Part shown: positions 33,691 through 45,693 of the stretch, in pieces
Layout: each line of letters opens with the position of its first letter
Position numbering within the stretch: the first letter of the stretch is position 1
NCBI GenBank assembly: GCA_024291935.2
Contig: CM044317.1
Location: forward strand, 21,908,230 to 21,972,229
DNA: 64,000 bases
Reading direction: 5' to 3'
DNA from: Okapia johnstoni
Taxonomy: Eukaryota; Chordata; Mammalia; Artiodactyla; Giraffidae
The notes under the pieces: model-generated
Seen by the model: the letters and a program-made list of their open reading frames with translations, nothing else
What the model was told of the DNA's origin: nothing
Database searches by the model: none
Position numbers and translations under genes: made by a program

Positions 33691-35747
33691 TATTTTGCTT
33701 AGCCATCTGATATCGTGCATATGTAGCTTGGTGCCACATTCATCACCTGACATTTTGGCCTCTCCCACCTCCACGTGTTTACATTCTTTCTTCAAACCAA
33801 TAGGTTTGGTTTTGCTGCTCTGGTTAGTACTTAAGGTCATTTTCATAGTCAAGTCTTAATGTGTGCACTGTGGAAGGAGAAGTCATAACACGAAACTTCT
33901 TGTCAGCAGATTGGCGAACTTACCTGAGAAACTGAGACTCAAGATTGTGAGGATGTGTGACTAGGACCGAAAGCAGATTTCCAGGTAGGAAATCAAAATG
34001 TTTTTCTTGAACTCGTTGGCACTTGATTTTGTAGAAGTCAAATCACCATTTCTTGTGAGATGCAAAACTCTCAAAAGGAGGAGTGGCATGAATATTGAGG
34101 TTGCATTAGCAAATCATGTTGTGTTCCTCTTTTAGATTCTTTTATTTGATATTTACACAGTAAGGTAATTGCTGAGCTTTGAAATGAAACCCAAGGGGAC
34201 CTTGCAGAAGGCTATCTGTATTTACAAAATTTTTATTCATATGATTTTGATTGTTGAGGCCTATTGAGAAGTACCCATTGGAGTAGAAATAATCAGATTT
34301 ATCTTGTCAGAAAAAACAACTACTGGTTACAGGAGGTTTTATGTGTTTCACAGAATATTTACTAAAAAAGTGTTGATTTCTAGTTTGCATTTCTGATTCA
34401 CTCCCCTAAGATGCAATAAGGTCATAAACTCTGCTGGAAGGGAGGAGGAAGCTCCCAGTCACATATGTGCTCTACTTTCTGCATGCTGAGCTGATAAAAG
34501 CAAGCATCAGTTTGCCAGCAGCTTCCATTGCAGCAATCTTACAAAGAGTAAGTTAAAAAAAAAAAATCAAGTTCATGAGAACAGGAAGAGAAGCAACTGA
34601 AAATCAGGAATACAACCAGAGTTAACATCATGTAGTGATTCTTTACCTCTGCTGCTGAAAGTGTAAAAGCAGTGTGATGTCTCAGCTCCATGGCAACATG
34701 AAGAACCTGTTCTGTTGGAGAGTGTGTGTACACAAATGCATTCAAAGCATGGGCTTGGGAGTGAGTTTGGGGGAGGAGGGGTGTGGGGCCCAACCCTCAA
34801 AGTCTTGCCCACACATTTTTATGTGTGTTTTATAATAAGGCCTTTGTGCAAGGAAGCCAGATAGAAGTTCATGTCCACTGCCCTCTGGTCTTTTACGTGG
34901 TCTTGCTGCCATCACCCACCTCCCTTCTCTCCTCAGAAAAGAAGCAAGAAAAGGCAATGAAAGAATGCTGCTGGGAGGGAAATGCCCCTCTTCCTTTCTC
35001 TTTTTGGAATGTCAACAGAGTTATTGCCTCTCTGTGTGTCTCTAGGGATCCTTGGCTGCTTCTGTCCACCGTCCTTTTATAGGGAAAGCCTTTGAATCGC
35101 AGTCTTCACATGAGGGCTGAAAGCTGTCATCAGCTTCCCCCTTTGCGGGGAGGGGTGCTTTCTGCTGCAGCTGGTGTCCTGTCTTCTGCATAAGGACCCA
35201 GGGGCGGCATGGAGTGATTGGTGAATGAAATTTCCCTGCCCACAGTTACTGGTGTCTGTCTCAACTCTGAAACTTCAAGTCCCTTCTCTCACTCATGCCT
35301 CACAGCCACGCTCATCTCCATCAGTTCCCTACCGTCACCCCCCCCCACCCCCCTGCAACCACTCCAGTCCCTTGGTTAGTTTCGTCACTTGAAGAGGTAA
35401 CTTCACAACTGAACTGTTTATCCAATGTCCATGTCCCTGCCCTGTGTTTCGGAAATGATAGAACAGTGTGGAAAACGTTTATTATTGCTTTGATTCCATT
35501 TAGCTGATCTGTGGGATAAGTCAGATGCTCTGCTCTCTGTTGGTTAGCTCTGAGAATATTCTCTAATAAGCCTTAGACCATTTTTGTGCCACTTGAAATT
35601 TGAGGTTGAATTTGGATGGTTATCCGCACTAGGTTCAGAGATTAGGGAATCCAGGTAACACCCTCTTCAATAGAGATCTTTACTCTTTTCCTTTCATTCC
35701 TGAACATCATCATGAGCCCAGCATCATGGATGGCTCTCTGGAGGTGG
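33691..35747. other. Unique DNA, no named feature
   Basis: It includes a C-rich run near 35338-35352 and overlapping frames at 34539-35082 on both strands. No domain, start context or splice pattern supports coding. Confidence 0.45.
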
Positions 35748-35922
35748 TTGTTGTTTTTCAGTCACTCAGTCATGTCTGACTCTTTGAGACCCCGTGGTTT
35801 GCAGCACGCCAGGCTTCCTTGTACTTCACTGACTCCTGGAGTTTGCTCAAACTCATGTCCATTGAGTCGGTGATGCCATCCAACCATCTCATCCTCTGTC
35901 ATCCCCTTCTCCTCCTGTGGCA
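35748..35922 (-). mobile_element. BovB 3' end fragment
   Basis: 'cagtcactcagtcatgtctg', 'tttgcagcacgccaggcttc', 'ctcatgtccattgagtcggt' and 'gatgccatccaaccatctca' are antisense BovB terminal sequence. The copy is 5' truncated at the arginine-rich coding block ('ccccttctcctcctg'). Confidence 0.9.
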
Positions 35923-36149
35923 GAGGAATTAGGCCTGAGGATTTTATGTGCCTAAGGACTTGGCAGCAAAATGTTTTCAGCTTAGACTTTGGGCCAAACT
36001 TATCACTTCTTCATACAAAGAAATAATCTATCTCCCCCATTGTTTCTGCCTAGAACATTCTTTTTGGCTTTACTCTTAAAAATAAACGATCTGCAGCTCC
36101 AAGGACATATACCCACATAGAATCAGTTTAATTTATTAATTAACATATG

Positions 36150-37230
36150 CAACTGCTTTTGACTTACTTTTGTGTGCTGGCTTAAGCATGCAAAACAGAA
36201 CAGGTATGTGTCTGCCCCTGAGGAGCTAATGTTCTAGAAGGAAAGTGCAGACTGTAAAATATTCCAATAGGTGGTGAAATGGGCTATAAGAGAAAACGCA
36301 CAAAGCCTAGCTGTGACATAAAAAGGAATCAGTCAGCTCTGCAGGGGCTTGACAGGGGAGTAAATGCCAGGGCTGCATCTTGTAAGCTGAATGGCAGTTT
36401 GCCTGGAAGACAGCACAGGGAAAGGCATTCCAGGAAGACAGAGCCCTGGCATGCGGAGACCCAAAGATATAAAACCAACAAGTAAATCTTCGTATGGCTG
36501 GACTACAGGGTATAGGGAGAGGAGGAGTGGATGTCACGAGGGAAGGATCTGGAAATTTTGACAGGGACCAAGTCAAGGATGGTATGCCATGTTGCCATGT
36601 TGGAGCTTTAACTTGTAGGCAAGGAGGAGAGACACATTCAGATTTGCATTTTACCAGGAACCATCAGACAGCATCACGAGAATGAATTAGAAGGACCCAA
36701 GCTTGGGTTGGAAGACATGGTTTGTAGACAGTTACAATAATCTTCAGGCTTCCCTGGTAGCTCAGATGGTAAAGAATCCACCTGCAATGCAGGAGACCCT
36801 GGTTTGATTGATTCCTGCATCAGGAAGACTCCTTGGAGGAAGGATAGGCTACCCACTCCAGTATTCTTGCCTGGAGAATCCTATGGACAGAGGAGCCTGG
36901 AGGGCCACAGTCCACAGAGTCGCAAAGAATTGGACACAACTAAAGCGACTGAGCACGCACGCATGCACGCACAGTAATCTTCAAAAGAAAGAAACTGAAG
37001 GCTTGAACTTATGCTAGGATGTTCAGAACAGTGAGCACATGATGGACCCTCACGCTTGGAAAACTGTGCTAGTCACCGAGCCAGCATGAAGGATGAGGGA
37101 AAAGGAAGGCAGTTCTCAGGACTCTAGCTGGACTACAAGGTGAATAGTGATGGCATTGCCCAGGAAGAGAAAGACAGGAAGATGAACAGGCCTTTGAGAA
37201 AAGCAGTGACTATGGTCATGTGTGGTCAGT
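36150..37230 (-). mobile_element. L2 LINE fragment (antisense), interrupted
   Basis: 'ctgaggagctaatgttctag', 'aaaggcattccaggaagaca', 'agacagttacaataatcttc' and 'gaaactgaaggcttgaactt' follow antisense L2 in order. A Bov-tA at 36747-36970 splits it, with a 13 bp target duplication. Confidence 0.65.
36747..36970 (+). mobile_element. Bov-tA SINE
   Basis: The tRNA-like head 'ggcttccctggtagctcaga' and Bov-A body end 'gcgactgagcacgcacgcat', with a short ACGC-rich tail. Near-exact 13 bp flanks (acaataatcttca at 36734-36746, acagtaatcttca at 36971-36983) mark the insertion into the L2. Confidence 0.95.
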
Positions 37231-37244
37231 GGAAGGATAAATGG

Positions 37245-37475
37245 TTTGGGGATCAGAAAGAACCTGAATTTCAATTTTACTTCTCTGATTTATCTCCTGT
37301 ATAGTTATAGGTAAGTTACATAACCTCTGGAATCCTTAGTTTCCTGGTCTCTTAAGTGGAGACAGTAGTTATTGACTTGAAGCCCTTTGGTAAGGGACAA
37401 AAGAGATAATCTATGTAAAGCTCCTGACTCAAGCCCATTCCTAAATAAAGGGCAGATTATTATCTCTACTTTGTT
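37245..37475 (+). mobile_element. MIR SINE
   Basis: 'ttataggtaagttacataac', 'ctctggaatccttagtttcc', 'gataatctatgtaaagctcc' and the terminal 'taaataaagggcagattatt' match MIR order. Confidence 0.7.
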
Positions 37476-37794
37476 CTGTAGGCTATACACAGGAAGAGTG
37501 AGATGATAGATAGAGGTGGAGACCCAGAGAGCATTTTTATATAGATGTGAACTTGTTTGTGTGTGCTGTCAAGAAAGAGCCACTGGAGAGAGAAAGGTGG
37601 ATGATGTAAAGGAAAGATGTCCAATGATTGAGTAGAATCCTGAGCGTCCAGAGTTCTCCCAGCTCTAGAAAGGATTGATTGGGGCAGAAGAAGTGGGGAT
37701 AGGATGGTCTGCTACTAAGTTTATGGGAAAAACTATACGTGGATGAAATTTCTCCTTGAAAAACTCATTATTTTACTTAAAATGTATTATTTAT
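37476..37794. other. No recognised feature
   Basis: Short unique stretch between the MIR and an L1 scrap. It may contain a continuation of the antisense L2 but is not clear enough to call. Confidence 0.4.
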
Positions 37795-37925
37795 TTTTAT
37801 TTCTGTACGATTGTAAAGGTTGTACTCCATTTACAGTTATTACCAAATATTTGCTATATTCCCCATGTTATACAGTCCACCCTTGTAGCCTAACTTACAC
37901 CGAATAGTTTGTACCTTCCATTTTC
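37795..37925 (-). mobile_element. L1 3'UTR fragment (antisense)
   Basis: 'gattgtaaaggttgtactcc', 'atttacagttattaccaaat', 'atttgctatattccccatgt' and 'cgaatagtttgtacctt' match antisense artiodactyl L1 3'UTR. Confidence 0.8.
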
Positions 37926-38569
37926 TTTGTGGTTTTTGTGAAGGAGAAGGCAAAGTCATTTGTCCATGCAAACTGGATGATAGTGAAGAATACTGGGAAC
38001 ATTTAGAGCTGCCTCTAGAGGAAGCGTGAGCTGACCTGAGTGTTCAGAGGTGATAATGTTCACCTGACCTGCAGAAAGCTCAGCAGAAGTAGCTGTGTCT
38101 CAGCAATTGATGTTTCTCAGCCACTCCAAGGAGGGGCTGCAGGACCCAAACGGACCATGATCCAAAGGAGGGTTTGGGGTTGAGCATGCCAAAGGGCGAG
38201 GTGACAGAGGATGCTGGCAAGGGCAAGGGCAAAGTGGTTCCCAGTGGGATCCAGACAGGATAGTGAAAGGAGCCTGGAGAAAGAGAGGAAGGTGCTGGGA
38301 GGAGAGAGGATGGGGAGGAAGAGGTCCTGAACTCCTGGAAGGGAGGGGCTGAGGAACTGGGGGTCTCTGTGAGGCTGGAAAACAATAGTGTGGGAATGTG
38401 ACAGGTTCAGTGATGTGATGAGATTGACTAGAATACCTGTCCTATTGACCTCCTTGTAAGGTGTTGTGGAAAATGATCAAACACTTCATTAAGCAAAGTG
38501 CATTATTGTATGTGAAATGCGCATTGAGCAAGGATTCCCCCTTTAAGGTGGGGGTGGGGCACTCCTAAT
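37926..38569. other. No recognised feature
   Basis: Purine-rich at 38210-38340. The 101-codon minus-strand frame at 38080-38385 is Ser/Pro-rich because of that bias and lacks any motif. Confidence 0.45.
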
Positions 38570-38793
38570 CACATGCGTGTGTGTGTGTGCTTGCGTGTGT
38601 GTGCTCAGTTGTGTCTGACTCTTTGCAACTCCATGGCCTATATAGCCCACCAGGCTCCTTAGTCTGCGCGATTTCTCAGGCAAGAATACTGCAGTGGGTT
38701 GCCATTTCCTTCTTCAAGGGAATTTCCCAGCCTGGAGATTGAACCCTCTTGCATCTCCTGCATTGGCAGGTAAATTCTTTACCACTGGCACCA
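38570..38793 (-). mobile_element. Bov-tA SINE with GT tail region
   Basis: A short GT/GC run (38575-38603) precedes 'ctcagttgtgtctgactctt', the Bov-A body and 'tgcattggcaggtaaattct', 'ttaccactggcacca'. The extreme tRNA-head end is eroded. Confidence 0.92.
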
Positions 38794-39155
38794 TTAGTCA
38801 ATAAATATTTTTCATTAAGTAACTTCTTTAAGAAGTTTCATTTGAGTATTTTCCCCCCATACTGCAGTCATTGATTTTTGATTGGTTCAATAAAAATGAT
38901 TTTAGATAGTGAGGGTAAATATAGGGACTCAAGTGTCAGGTTTTACACTTAAGTAAAATGCTGAAAATAAAGATATATTGCATCAGCAATCTCCACCAAT
39001 ACAGGGTGGGCATGTCATCTTAAGCACTTACATTGGGAGTCTTCACTTGATTCATTTGGAGTCCTCATTTGATTCTGCACTCACTTGTATTCTTCCCTCG
39101 TAGCTACACATTGAAGTAAATAATAGAGTGTGCTAAAATCTTTGATTTACATTTA
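38794..39155. other. No recognised feature
   Basis: Unique AT-rich sequence. Confidence 0.5.
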
Positions 39156-40131
39156 ATTCAGTTCAGTTCAGTCGCTCAGTCATGTCTGACTCTTTGAAAA
39201 CTCGTGGAGTGCAGCACGCCAGGCTTCCCTGTTCATCATCAACTCCTGGAGTTTATTCAAGCTCATGTCCATTGAGTCAGGGATGCCATCCAACCATCGC
39301 ATCCTCTGTCGTCCCCTTCTCCTCCTGCCTTCAGTCTTTCCCAGCATCAGGATCTTTTCAAATGAGTCAGCTCTTCGCATCAGGAGGCCAAAGTATTGGA
39401 GCTTCAGCTTTAGCATCAGTCCTTCCAATGAATATTCAGGACTGATTTCCTTTAGGTTGGACTGGTTTGGATCTCCTTGCAGTCCAAGGGACTCTCAAGA
39501 GTCTTCTTCAACACCATAGTTCAAAAGCATCAATTCTTCGGCACTCAGCTTTCTTTATAGTCCAACTCTCACATCCATACATAACTGCTGGGAAAACCAT
39601 AGCTCTGACTAGATGGACCTTTGTTGGCAAAGTAATGTCTCTGCTTTTTAATATGCTGTCTAGGTTGGTCATAACTTTTCTTCCAAGGAGCAAGCGTCTT
39701 TTAATTTCATGGCTGCGATCACCATCTGCAGTGATTTTTGAGCCCACACTATTTTTGGAAACTATTTCCATTGTTTCCATCTATTTCCCAGGAAGTGATG
39801 GGACCAGATGCCATGATCTTAGTTTTCTGAATGTTGAGTTTTAAGCCAACTTTTTCACTCTCCTCTTTCACTTTCATCAAGGGGCTCTTTAGTTCTTCTT
39901 CACTTTCTGCCATAAGTGTAGTGTCATCTGCATATCAGGTTATTGATATTTCTCCCAGCAATGTTGATTCCAGCTTGTGCTTCATCCAGTCCAGCATTTC
40001 TCATGATGTACTCTGCATATAAATTAAATAAGCAGGGTGACAATATACAGCCTTGACATACACCTTTCCTGATATGGAACCAATTTGTTGTTCCATGTCC
40101 AGTTCTAACTGTTGCTTCTTGACCTGCATAT
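39156..40131 (-). mobile_element. BovB (RTE LINE) 3' end, about 0.98 kb
   Basis: The largest BovB piece here. Reading the minus strand, it enters at 'atgcaggtcaagaagcaaca', passes the C-terminal coding region, and ends at the terminal sequence 'gtcagacatgactgagcgac' followed by the tgaac-type tail. It is 5' truncated and lacks the RT catalytic core. Confidence 0.95.
39180..39780 (-). pseudogene. BovB polyprotein C-terminus, frameshifted
   Basis: Two minus-strand frames together cover the region. 39508-39780 has 'GSKITADGDRSHEIKRRLLL' and 'VMYGCESWTIKKAECRRID'. 39180-39428 has '[12 protein letters not shown]' and '[20 protein letters not shown]'. They lie in different frames, so at least one indel separates them near 39430-39510. 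Non-functional. Confidence 0.85.
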
Positions 40132-40853
40132 TGTATGATGCTCTTAGCTGAAGTTTGAGTGATGTTTACGTTTTCCTAAAACTAGCAGAGATTTTGCTAA
40201 ATGAAAAATGCTTCAATAGAAGGACTGTATCTAGGAATTGGTAGAGTGCAAATCCTATAATGTATTCCAGTATGTATATGATTTACCAGGGCAGCTTGCT
40301 GAAAATATAGACTTGGGGACCCACCTAAGAAGATAATGATGTTGGTTGTCTGCACACTCAACTTTGAGAATCCTATGGAAGAGTTTCTAGTTTTGGAAGA
40401 TGGCTACAGTACTGGGCAACACCCTAAGTCATGTGACGAAGAAAATAAACAACAAGAAAGGGAAAGTAGAACAGAAAAAGATAAGGAGAAGATAAGATTG
40501 ATGAGGGCAAGAAAAGAGATAAGAATTTAAATCCTGAAGAAATCCCTCTACAAATTTCTATGTTTCAAAAGTTAGGTTTCAAAGGGTGATAGAATCACAA
40601 TGATTTTAAGATTATAAGTAGAAAGCAGTGTGAAGAATGCAAGATTATGTGGGGAAAAAAATGTCAAAAGATATTGTTCAGGGAGAGCCAAACTGGTTAC
40701 AAATTCAAACTTCAAGTATTAAAATGAAAATGTAGAAATAAATTTTAGTTTTCCAACAACTTTTTAAATTGTAATATGGTGGGTGTATTACTTGGGATAA
40801 ATTTTGGTCATAGGACAGGACTGCTATTATAAACAATTAAACTGGATTCTTTT
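40132..40853. other. No recognised feature
   Basis: Unique AT-rich DNA. A 64-codon frame at 40336-40530 is Lys/Glu-rich at its end and has no recognisable domain. Confidence 0.45.
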
Positions 40854-40865
40854 ATTTTTCTCCTG

Positions 40866-41038
40866 TGAAGTGCGCTCAATCGTGTTGCTCTTTGCAACCC
40901 CGTGGACTATACAGTCCTGCAATTCTCCAGGGCAGAATACTAGAGTGGGTAGCCTTTCCCTTCTCCAGGTGATCTTCCCAATCCAGGTCTCTCACATTGC
41001 AGGCGGATTCTTTACCAGCTGAGCCACAAGGGAAGCCC
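40866..41038 (-). mobile_element. Bov-tA SINE, shortened
   Basis: Antisense: 'gctcaatcgtgttgctcttt', 'tagagtgggtagcctttccc', 'tcttcccaatccaggtctct' and 'gctgagccacaagggaagcc'. The exact 12 bp duplication atttttctcctg is at 40854-40865 and 41039-41050. Confidence 0.94.
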
Positions 41039-41129
41039 ATTTTTCTCCTGATTATCAGTGAATTATCAAGGACAACCTTCAAACTCCAATATGATGAGCA
41101 CTGCTGCCTGGGGTTGTTGTGAAGATTAC

Positions 41130-41365
41130 AGGAGATCTGAACTCTGGTTGCCAGAATTGCTGGGTTCAAGTTACTGCTCTGCAACTACCTAGCTTTATGC
41201 CTTTGGGCAAGTTAACGTGGATTAGTTTCTTTGACTGTAACATAGGATAATGATAGTGCTTACCTCTAGAAATGTTGCCAGGAATACATAAGTTAGTAAG
41301 TGTAAAGCATTTAGGACAGTGCAAGCCACGTGGTAAACATTCAACAAATGTTATTCTGAAACATA
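41130..41365 (+). mobile_element. MIR SINE
   Basis: 'attgctgggttcaagttact', 'ctttatgcctttgggcaagt', 'aagtgtaaagcatttaggac' and 'gtaaacattcaacaaatgtt' give nearly a full-length MIR. Confidence 0.85.
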
Positions 41366-41784
41366 GCATCTGTTGTCATTCTCTTGTTCAGAGCACCTAC
41401 ATTTTTTTAAATGATTATTCAAAATAGGGATATACATATGATTTTGTAAAGTAATATTTATCTTGAGCTTTAGTCAGTGGAATTATTGAACAGCTATCAC
41501 TAAGACACTTCAAGTTCTATTGTGACCAGTAAAACATGACCCTATACCCCAGCCACTCCAGCCTTGGGCAGTTATCCTGTTGACTGGTTTTCTCTATGCT
41601 ATGTTGGAGAACAGCATAGATGTTAATTGAAACTATGTTTTGTAGCATAAGTAAAAGGTAGTGCATGAAGGACGGAAGGGAATACTAATAATAGATCATA
41701 CCTTAGTGTATTTCTCAGCATAGCAGATCATCCTGGTATTCTTCCAGAGATAGATATAGTAAAATGGACAGAACAGAGATAGGT
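41366..41784. other. No recognised feature
   Basis: Unique sequence. A small 8 bp inverted repeat (tctatgct/agcataga) lies near 41593-41620. Confidence 0.45.
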
Positions 41785-41960
41785 CATCAGAAAAACTGGA
41801 TATTCAAGTGCTGAGTATGCTATTTCCTGACTATGTGACTGTGAGCAGTTGACTTAACCTGTGTCTCCCTTTCTTCACCTAAGAAACCGGCATGTAGCCA
41901 CCTTGCTGACTATCTTGATTAATTGAGCCAATGCTTGTGAACTATGAGATGTTGAGCATT
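41785..41960 (+). mobile_element. MIR SINE, diverged
   Basis: 'ctgactatgtgactgtgagc', 'agttgacttaacctgtgtct' and 'ttgattaattgagccaatgc' follow MIR in the plus direction. Confidence 0.65.
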
Positions 41961-42282
41961 TGTATTTTTGCATGATTTATATTATATAGAGCTTGTGGAT
42001 TTCTAAAGATCAATGGCTCAGAAACAACCACTTAGGATAATGTAGTTTTAATAGGATTACAGAGAACTTTATTATTCTCTGTAGAATTACCTGTAGATCA
42101 ATAATATATGGGTGGCTTGCTGCAGAAATCAGATCCTGCTCCCCTAAAAAAGAACCACAGCTGGAAGGTGAAATGGGACAGAGAGGTTATGTGGCTAACC
42201 TAAGGGAATAGTTCACAAGCTGTGGAATAAGAACTGACCGGGAGGATCCTCCCTTGCTCTTTCTACGCCGCTCCCCCCCAAT

Positions 42283-42485
42283 ACAGGCTTTGAAGTCAGA
42301 CCTGAGTTAAAATCCCTGCTGTGTCACTTACTAGTTATGACTCAGGCTGGTTATGAAACCTCTGAGCCTCACGTCCGTCATCGGCACAGGGGTTAGCATC
42401 ACTTGCCTGGCAGAGTTGTGGGCAACAGAGATTACGTCTGCAAGCTACCTGCCCGACAGCTAGCTGATACGTTATTTTTCTCATG
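42283..42485 (+). mobile_element. MIR SINE
   Basis: 'ttgaagtcagacctgagtta', 'ctgctgtgtcacttactagt' and 'cctctgagcctcacgtccgt' are diagnostic MIR blocks. Confidence 0.8.
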
Positions 42486-42539
42486 ATTATATGTGGCCAG
42501 ATTTCAAGGCAACTTGAATTACACCCTTGCTGAATAGGA

Positions 42540-42775
42540 ATACTAATGCAACTAATAATAGCAACTGTTTAACTGAAGGGTTCCATGTGCCAGGCGCAAG
42601 TCCAAGTACACTACGCCTATGAGTATCTTATTTAATCTCCAAACCAGCCTGATGATGTGAGTATTACTGTTATTGCCACTGAGGCTCCAAACGTGTAGCT
42701 AACATGTCCCAAGGTCACCCAGTGAGTTGGTGGGGCAGCAGGTTTCCAAACCTGTGCACTTGTGACTCTGGATCC
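42540..42775 (-). mobile_element. MIR SINE
   Basis: 'ccatgtgccaggcgcaagtc', 'ttatttaatctccaaaccag', 'tgtcccaaggtcacccagtg' and 'ggtttccaaacctgtgcact' are antisense MIR blocks. It faces the MIR at 42283-42485 head to head. Confidence 0.85.
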
Positions 42776-44189
42776 CACTTTTCTCGTTACTGGATTATTC
42801 CTGTTCCTCTCTGGCCAGTTTAGGGATGTGGGACAGAGAATGAAAGGACTAGTTGTTTCACGAGAATTGTTTTATGAGTTGGGTGAGTATTTGCTTCGCA
42901 GTCTTCATTCAGGTAGACAGTACTGGAAGAGACCAGCACTCACCTATTATGTAAATCACGTAACTTGTGAGTGTGTTCCGAAGCCTCGTAGAGCGCCGCT
43001 TTCCTTCATTGTACTTTTTTATACTTGTCAGGATTGTTGTGAGCATTTAGGGGGATGATAACTGGAGAGGCCAGTCCTGGCAGCCATCTCCAGCTCTAAT
43101 CTCTGGGCCCCACGCCCTTCTTAAGTAGCAGTCTGGCACTGAGGACAGAGCCTTGGGGAATGCCTGCTTGCTTTTTCTACATTAAACCAATGGAGTTCTC
43201 TGTTATTCAGCACTCTCACGTTGTAAACCAATGATGTTATGTCACAGGACATTACTACTGATCCCCTTGAAAGGGCAATAAAATATTTGCTCATATACCT
43301 TCTCATTGATCTCATTGAACTTACTTCTGATCAACTACCTTAGGTGAAGACAGGCACATCGCATTGGTCTTTTCATTGATTTGCGTCCTGTGTCTGGATA
43401 CATGCATGCAGAGCGCAGTCCCTTTAAGAACCACTAGCCCTCAGCAAAAAATAACCTAGAGCAGCTCAGGTTACTGCTGGGCTCCAGAGACTCTTCAGGG
43501 GGTCAGGTTGCTTTTTTCTCTGGCACCTGCCTAGGCAGGGATGTAGGAAGAAGTTGATTTATTCCAGCAGAGAAGTTCTGGGTGGATCTGGGCACTGGAG
43601 TCCTCACCTCCGACTTCTGGATGTGACCCTGCCTTTATGGTAGCAGGGTTTTGATTGGGCTATTTAAATGGCATTCAATTAAGTGACCCAGTCCCTGGAC
43701 CTGGATGTAGGCGCCTGTCTTTCCTATCAACTGTAGATTTTATATTTATTGTTTTGAAAATGACATCAAAAGCCATCAGATGGGGATGCATCTCCCATCC
43801 CTAAATCCAAAGCATGGCTGTGCAGTGAAGGGAAGTCATGGGAGGACACGCTCTTTTTTCCAGACGCCCTGTGCCTGCACGTGTCTGTTTCACCAGCCTT
43901 TCTTGAAAGGAATGTTTTTACTGTCTGTCCATAAGCCCAGGGAACACAGACTATACAGGGCCTAAGGCTCTGTAAAGATAAACGCACAAACAAATGGAAT
44001 GAACTCAATTGTGAAAAGCAGGGAGAGCTCCTCAGAGGTGGTACAGTATGGGATGGGGCAAAGAACCAGCTAGGACTTAGACCATCTGGGGCCATGTCTC
44101 AGCCACGCTACTGAATTCGCTGAGTTGCAGAATAATAGAATTTTGTCAGTTAAGTGGTATCTGTGAGTGACTCATAGTCTTTACTTTTC
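42776..44189. other. Unique DNA, no supportable gene
   Basis: A 98-codon plus-strand frame (42762-43058) starts inside the MIR, and a 109-codon minus-strand frame spans 43766-44095. Neither shows domains or splice support. A small CpG group lies near 42978-43000. Confidence 0.45.
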
Positions 44190-44305
44190 CTAGAAGGTCA
44201 GAGCATTTGGGTGGCTTACCTAAAGTCACTTAGCTACTTGGTAGTAGATCTTGACCCGCAGCCCAAGTACATATATCATTGGTCTTCATCGTGCTACACA
44301 GACAT
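44190..44305 (-). mobile_element. MIR SINE fragment
   Basis: 'ggcttacctaaagtcactta', 'gctacttggtagtagatctt' and 'catcgtgctac' form an antisense MIR centre. Confidence 0.55.
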
Positions 44306-44482
44306 TGTAAAGAGTCAAGTTCTCTCCACGTTCCCATTTCCTTACCTAGAAATGGGAATTCTCCTACCTGGCATGCTTTCTTTGTAGGATATTGTAAGGC
44401 TCTGCTAAATGATTGTGGATGGAAACACTGTTAAAAACTATTCAGTGATAAGTTTATATTGATAGAATTAAAAGTAAATTAT

Positions 44483-44680
44483 AGGGACTTCCCTGGCGGT
44501 CCAGTGGTTAAGACTTCACCTTCCAATGCAGGGGGTACAGATTCTATTTCTGGTCAGGAGGTAAGATGCCACATGACTGGTGGTCAAAAAGCCAGAACGT
44601 AAAAAAATAACACAAGCAATGTTGTTAACAAATTCGATAAAGACTTTAAAAATGGCCCACATCAAAAATATTTAAAAAAT
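44483..44680 (+). mobile_element. CHR-2 SINE with full 3' part
   Basis: The head 'agggacttccctggcggtcc' and 'agtggttaagacttcacctt' lead into the CHR-2 tail ('ggtcaaaaagccagaacgta', 'aaagactttaaaaatggccc', 'acatcaaaaatatttaaaaa'). The exact 10 bp duplication agtaaattat is at 44473-44482 and 44681-44690. Confidence 0.93.
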
Positions 44681-44934
44681 AGTAAATTATGTATTTATAT
44701 GCACACACATATATGATGATGAGATATATGTATGATGTGATACCTAATATTTTGTTAAAATTCTTCTTGTGGGAGATATTAACAAAAATCTGGATTCTTC
44801 TTTGGAGATCGAAGCACCATGGAATTTCCAGACATATGGTAAAAGTTCTATACTTCGAGTTATTAACCTTACAGCTTTACCTACTAACATTACCATTACT
44901 TTACCTTTCTGAGTAATAAAATTCTCTGGCTATC

Positions 44935-45693
44935 TTCAGTTCAGTTCAGTCGCTCAGTCATGTCTGACTCTTTGCGTCCCCATGGACTGCAGCACGCCAG
45001 GCCTCCCTGTCCATCACCAACTCCCGAAGTTTATTCAAACTCATGTCCACTGAGTCGGGGATGCCATCCAACCATCTCATCCTCTGTTGTTTCCTTCGCC
45101 TCCCGCCTTCAACCTTTCCCAGCATCAGGGTCTTTTCAAATGAGTCAGCTCTTCACATCAGGTGGTCAAAGTATTGGAGCTTCAGCTTCAGCATCAGTCC
45201 TTCCAATGAATATTCAGGACTGATCTCCTTTAGGATGGACTGGTTTGGATCTCCTTGCAGTCGAAGGGGCTTTCAAGAGTCTTCTCCAACACCACAGTTC
45301 AAAAGCATCAATTCTTCGGCACTCAGCCTTCTTTATAGTCCAACTCTCACATCCATACATGACCACTGGAAAAACCATAGCCTTGACTAGATGGACCTTT
45401 GCTGGCAAAGTAAAGTCTCTGCTTTTTAATATGCTATCTAGGTTGGTCATAACTTTCCTGCCAAGGAGCAAGTGTCTTTTAATTTCATGGCTGCAGTCAC
45501 CATCTGCAGTGATTTTGGAGCCCCCCAAAATAAAGTCTGACACTGTTTCCACTGTTTCCCCATCTATTTGCCATGAAGTGATGGGACCGGATGCCATGAT
45601 CTTCGTTTTCTGAATGTTGAGTTTTCAGCCGACTTTTTCACTCTCCTCTTTCACTTTTGTCAAGAGGCTCTTTAGCTCTTCTTTGCTTTCTGG
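44935..45693 (-). mobile_element. BovB (RTE LINE) 3' end, about 0.76 kb
   Basis: Antisense BovB runs from 'cttcagttcagttcagtcgc' at its terminus to a 5' truncation near 45693. It is colinear with and very similar to the copy at 39156-40131, in the same orientation. Confidence 0.95.
45214..45597 (-). pseudogene. BovB polyprotein C-terminal fragment
   Basis: An uninterrupted 127-codon minus-strand stretch has 'ETVSDFILGGSKITADGDC', 'SHEIKRHLLLGRK', 'VMYGCESWTIKKAECRRID' and 'FELWCWRRLLKAPSTARRS'. It then loses the family pattern ('KPVHPKGDQS'), indicating a frameshift near 45240. It is a fragment of a 5'-truncated element and not a gene. Confidence 0.85.
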
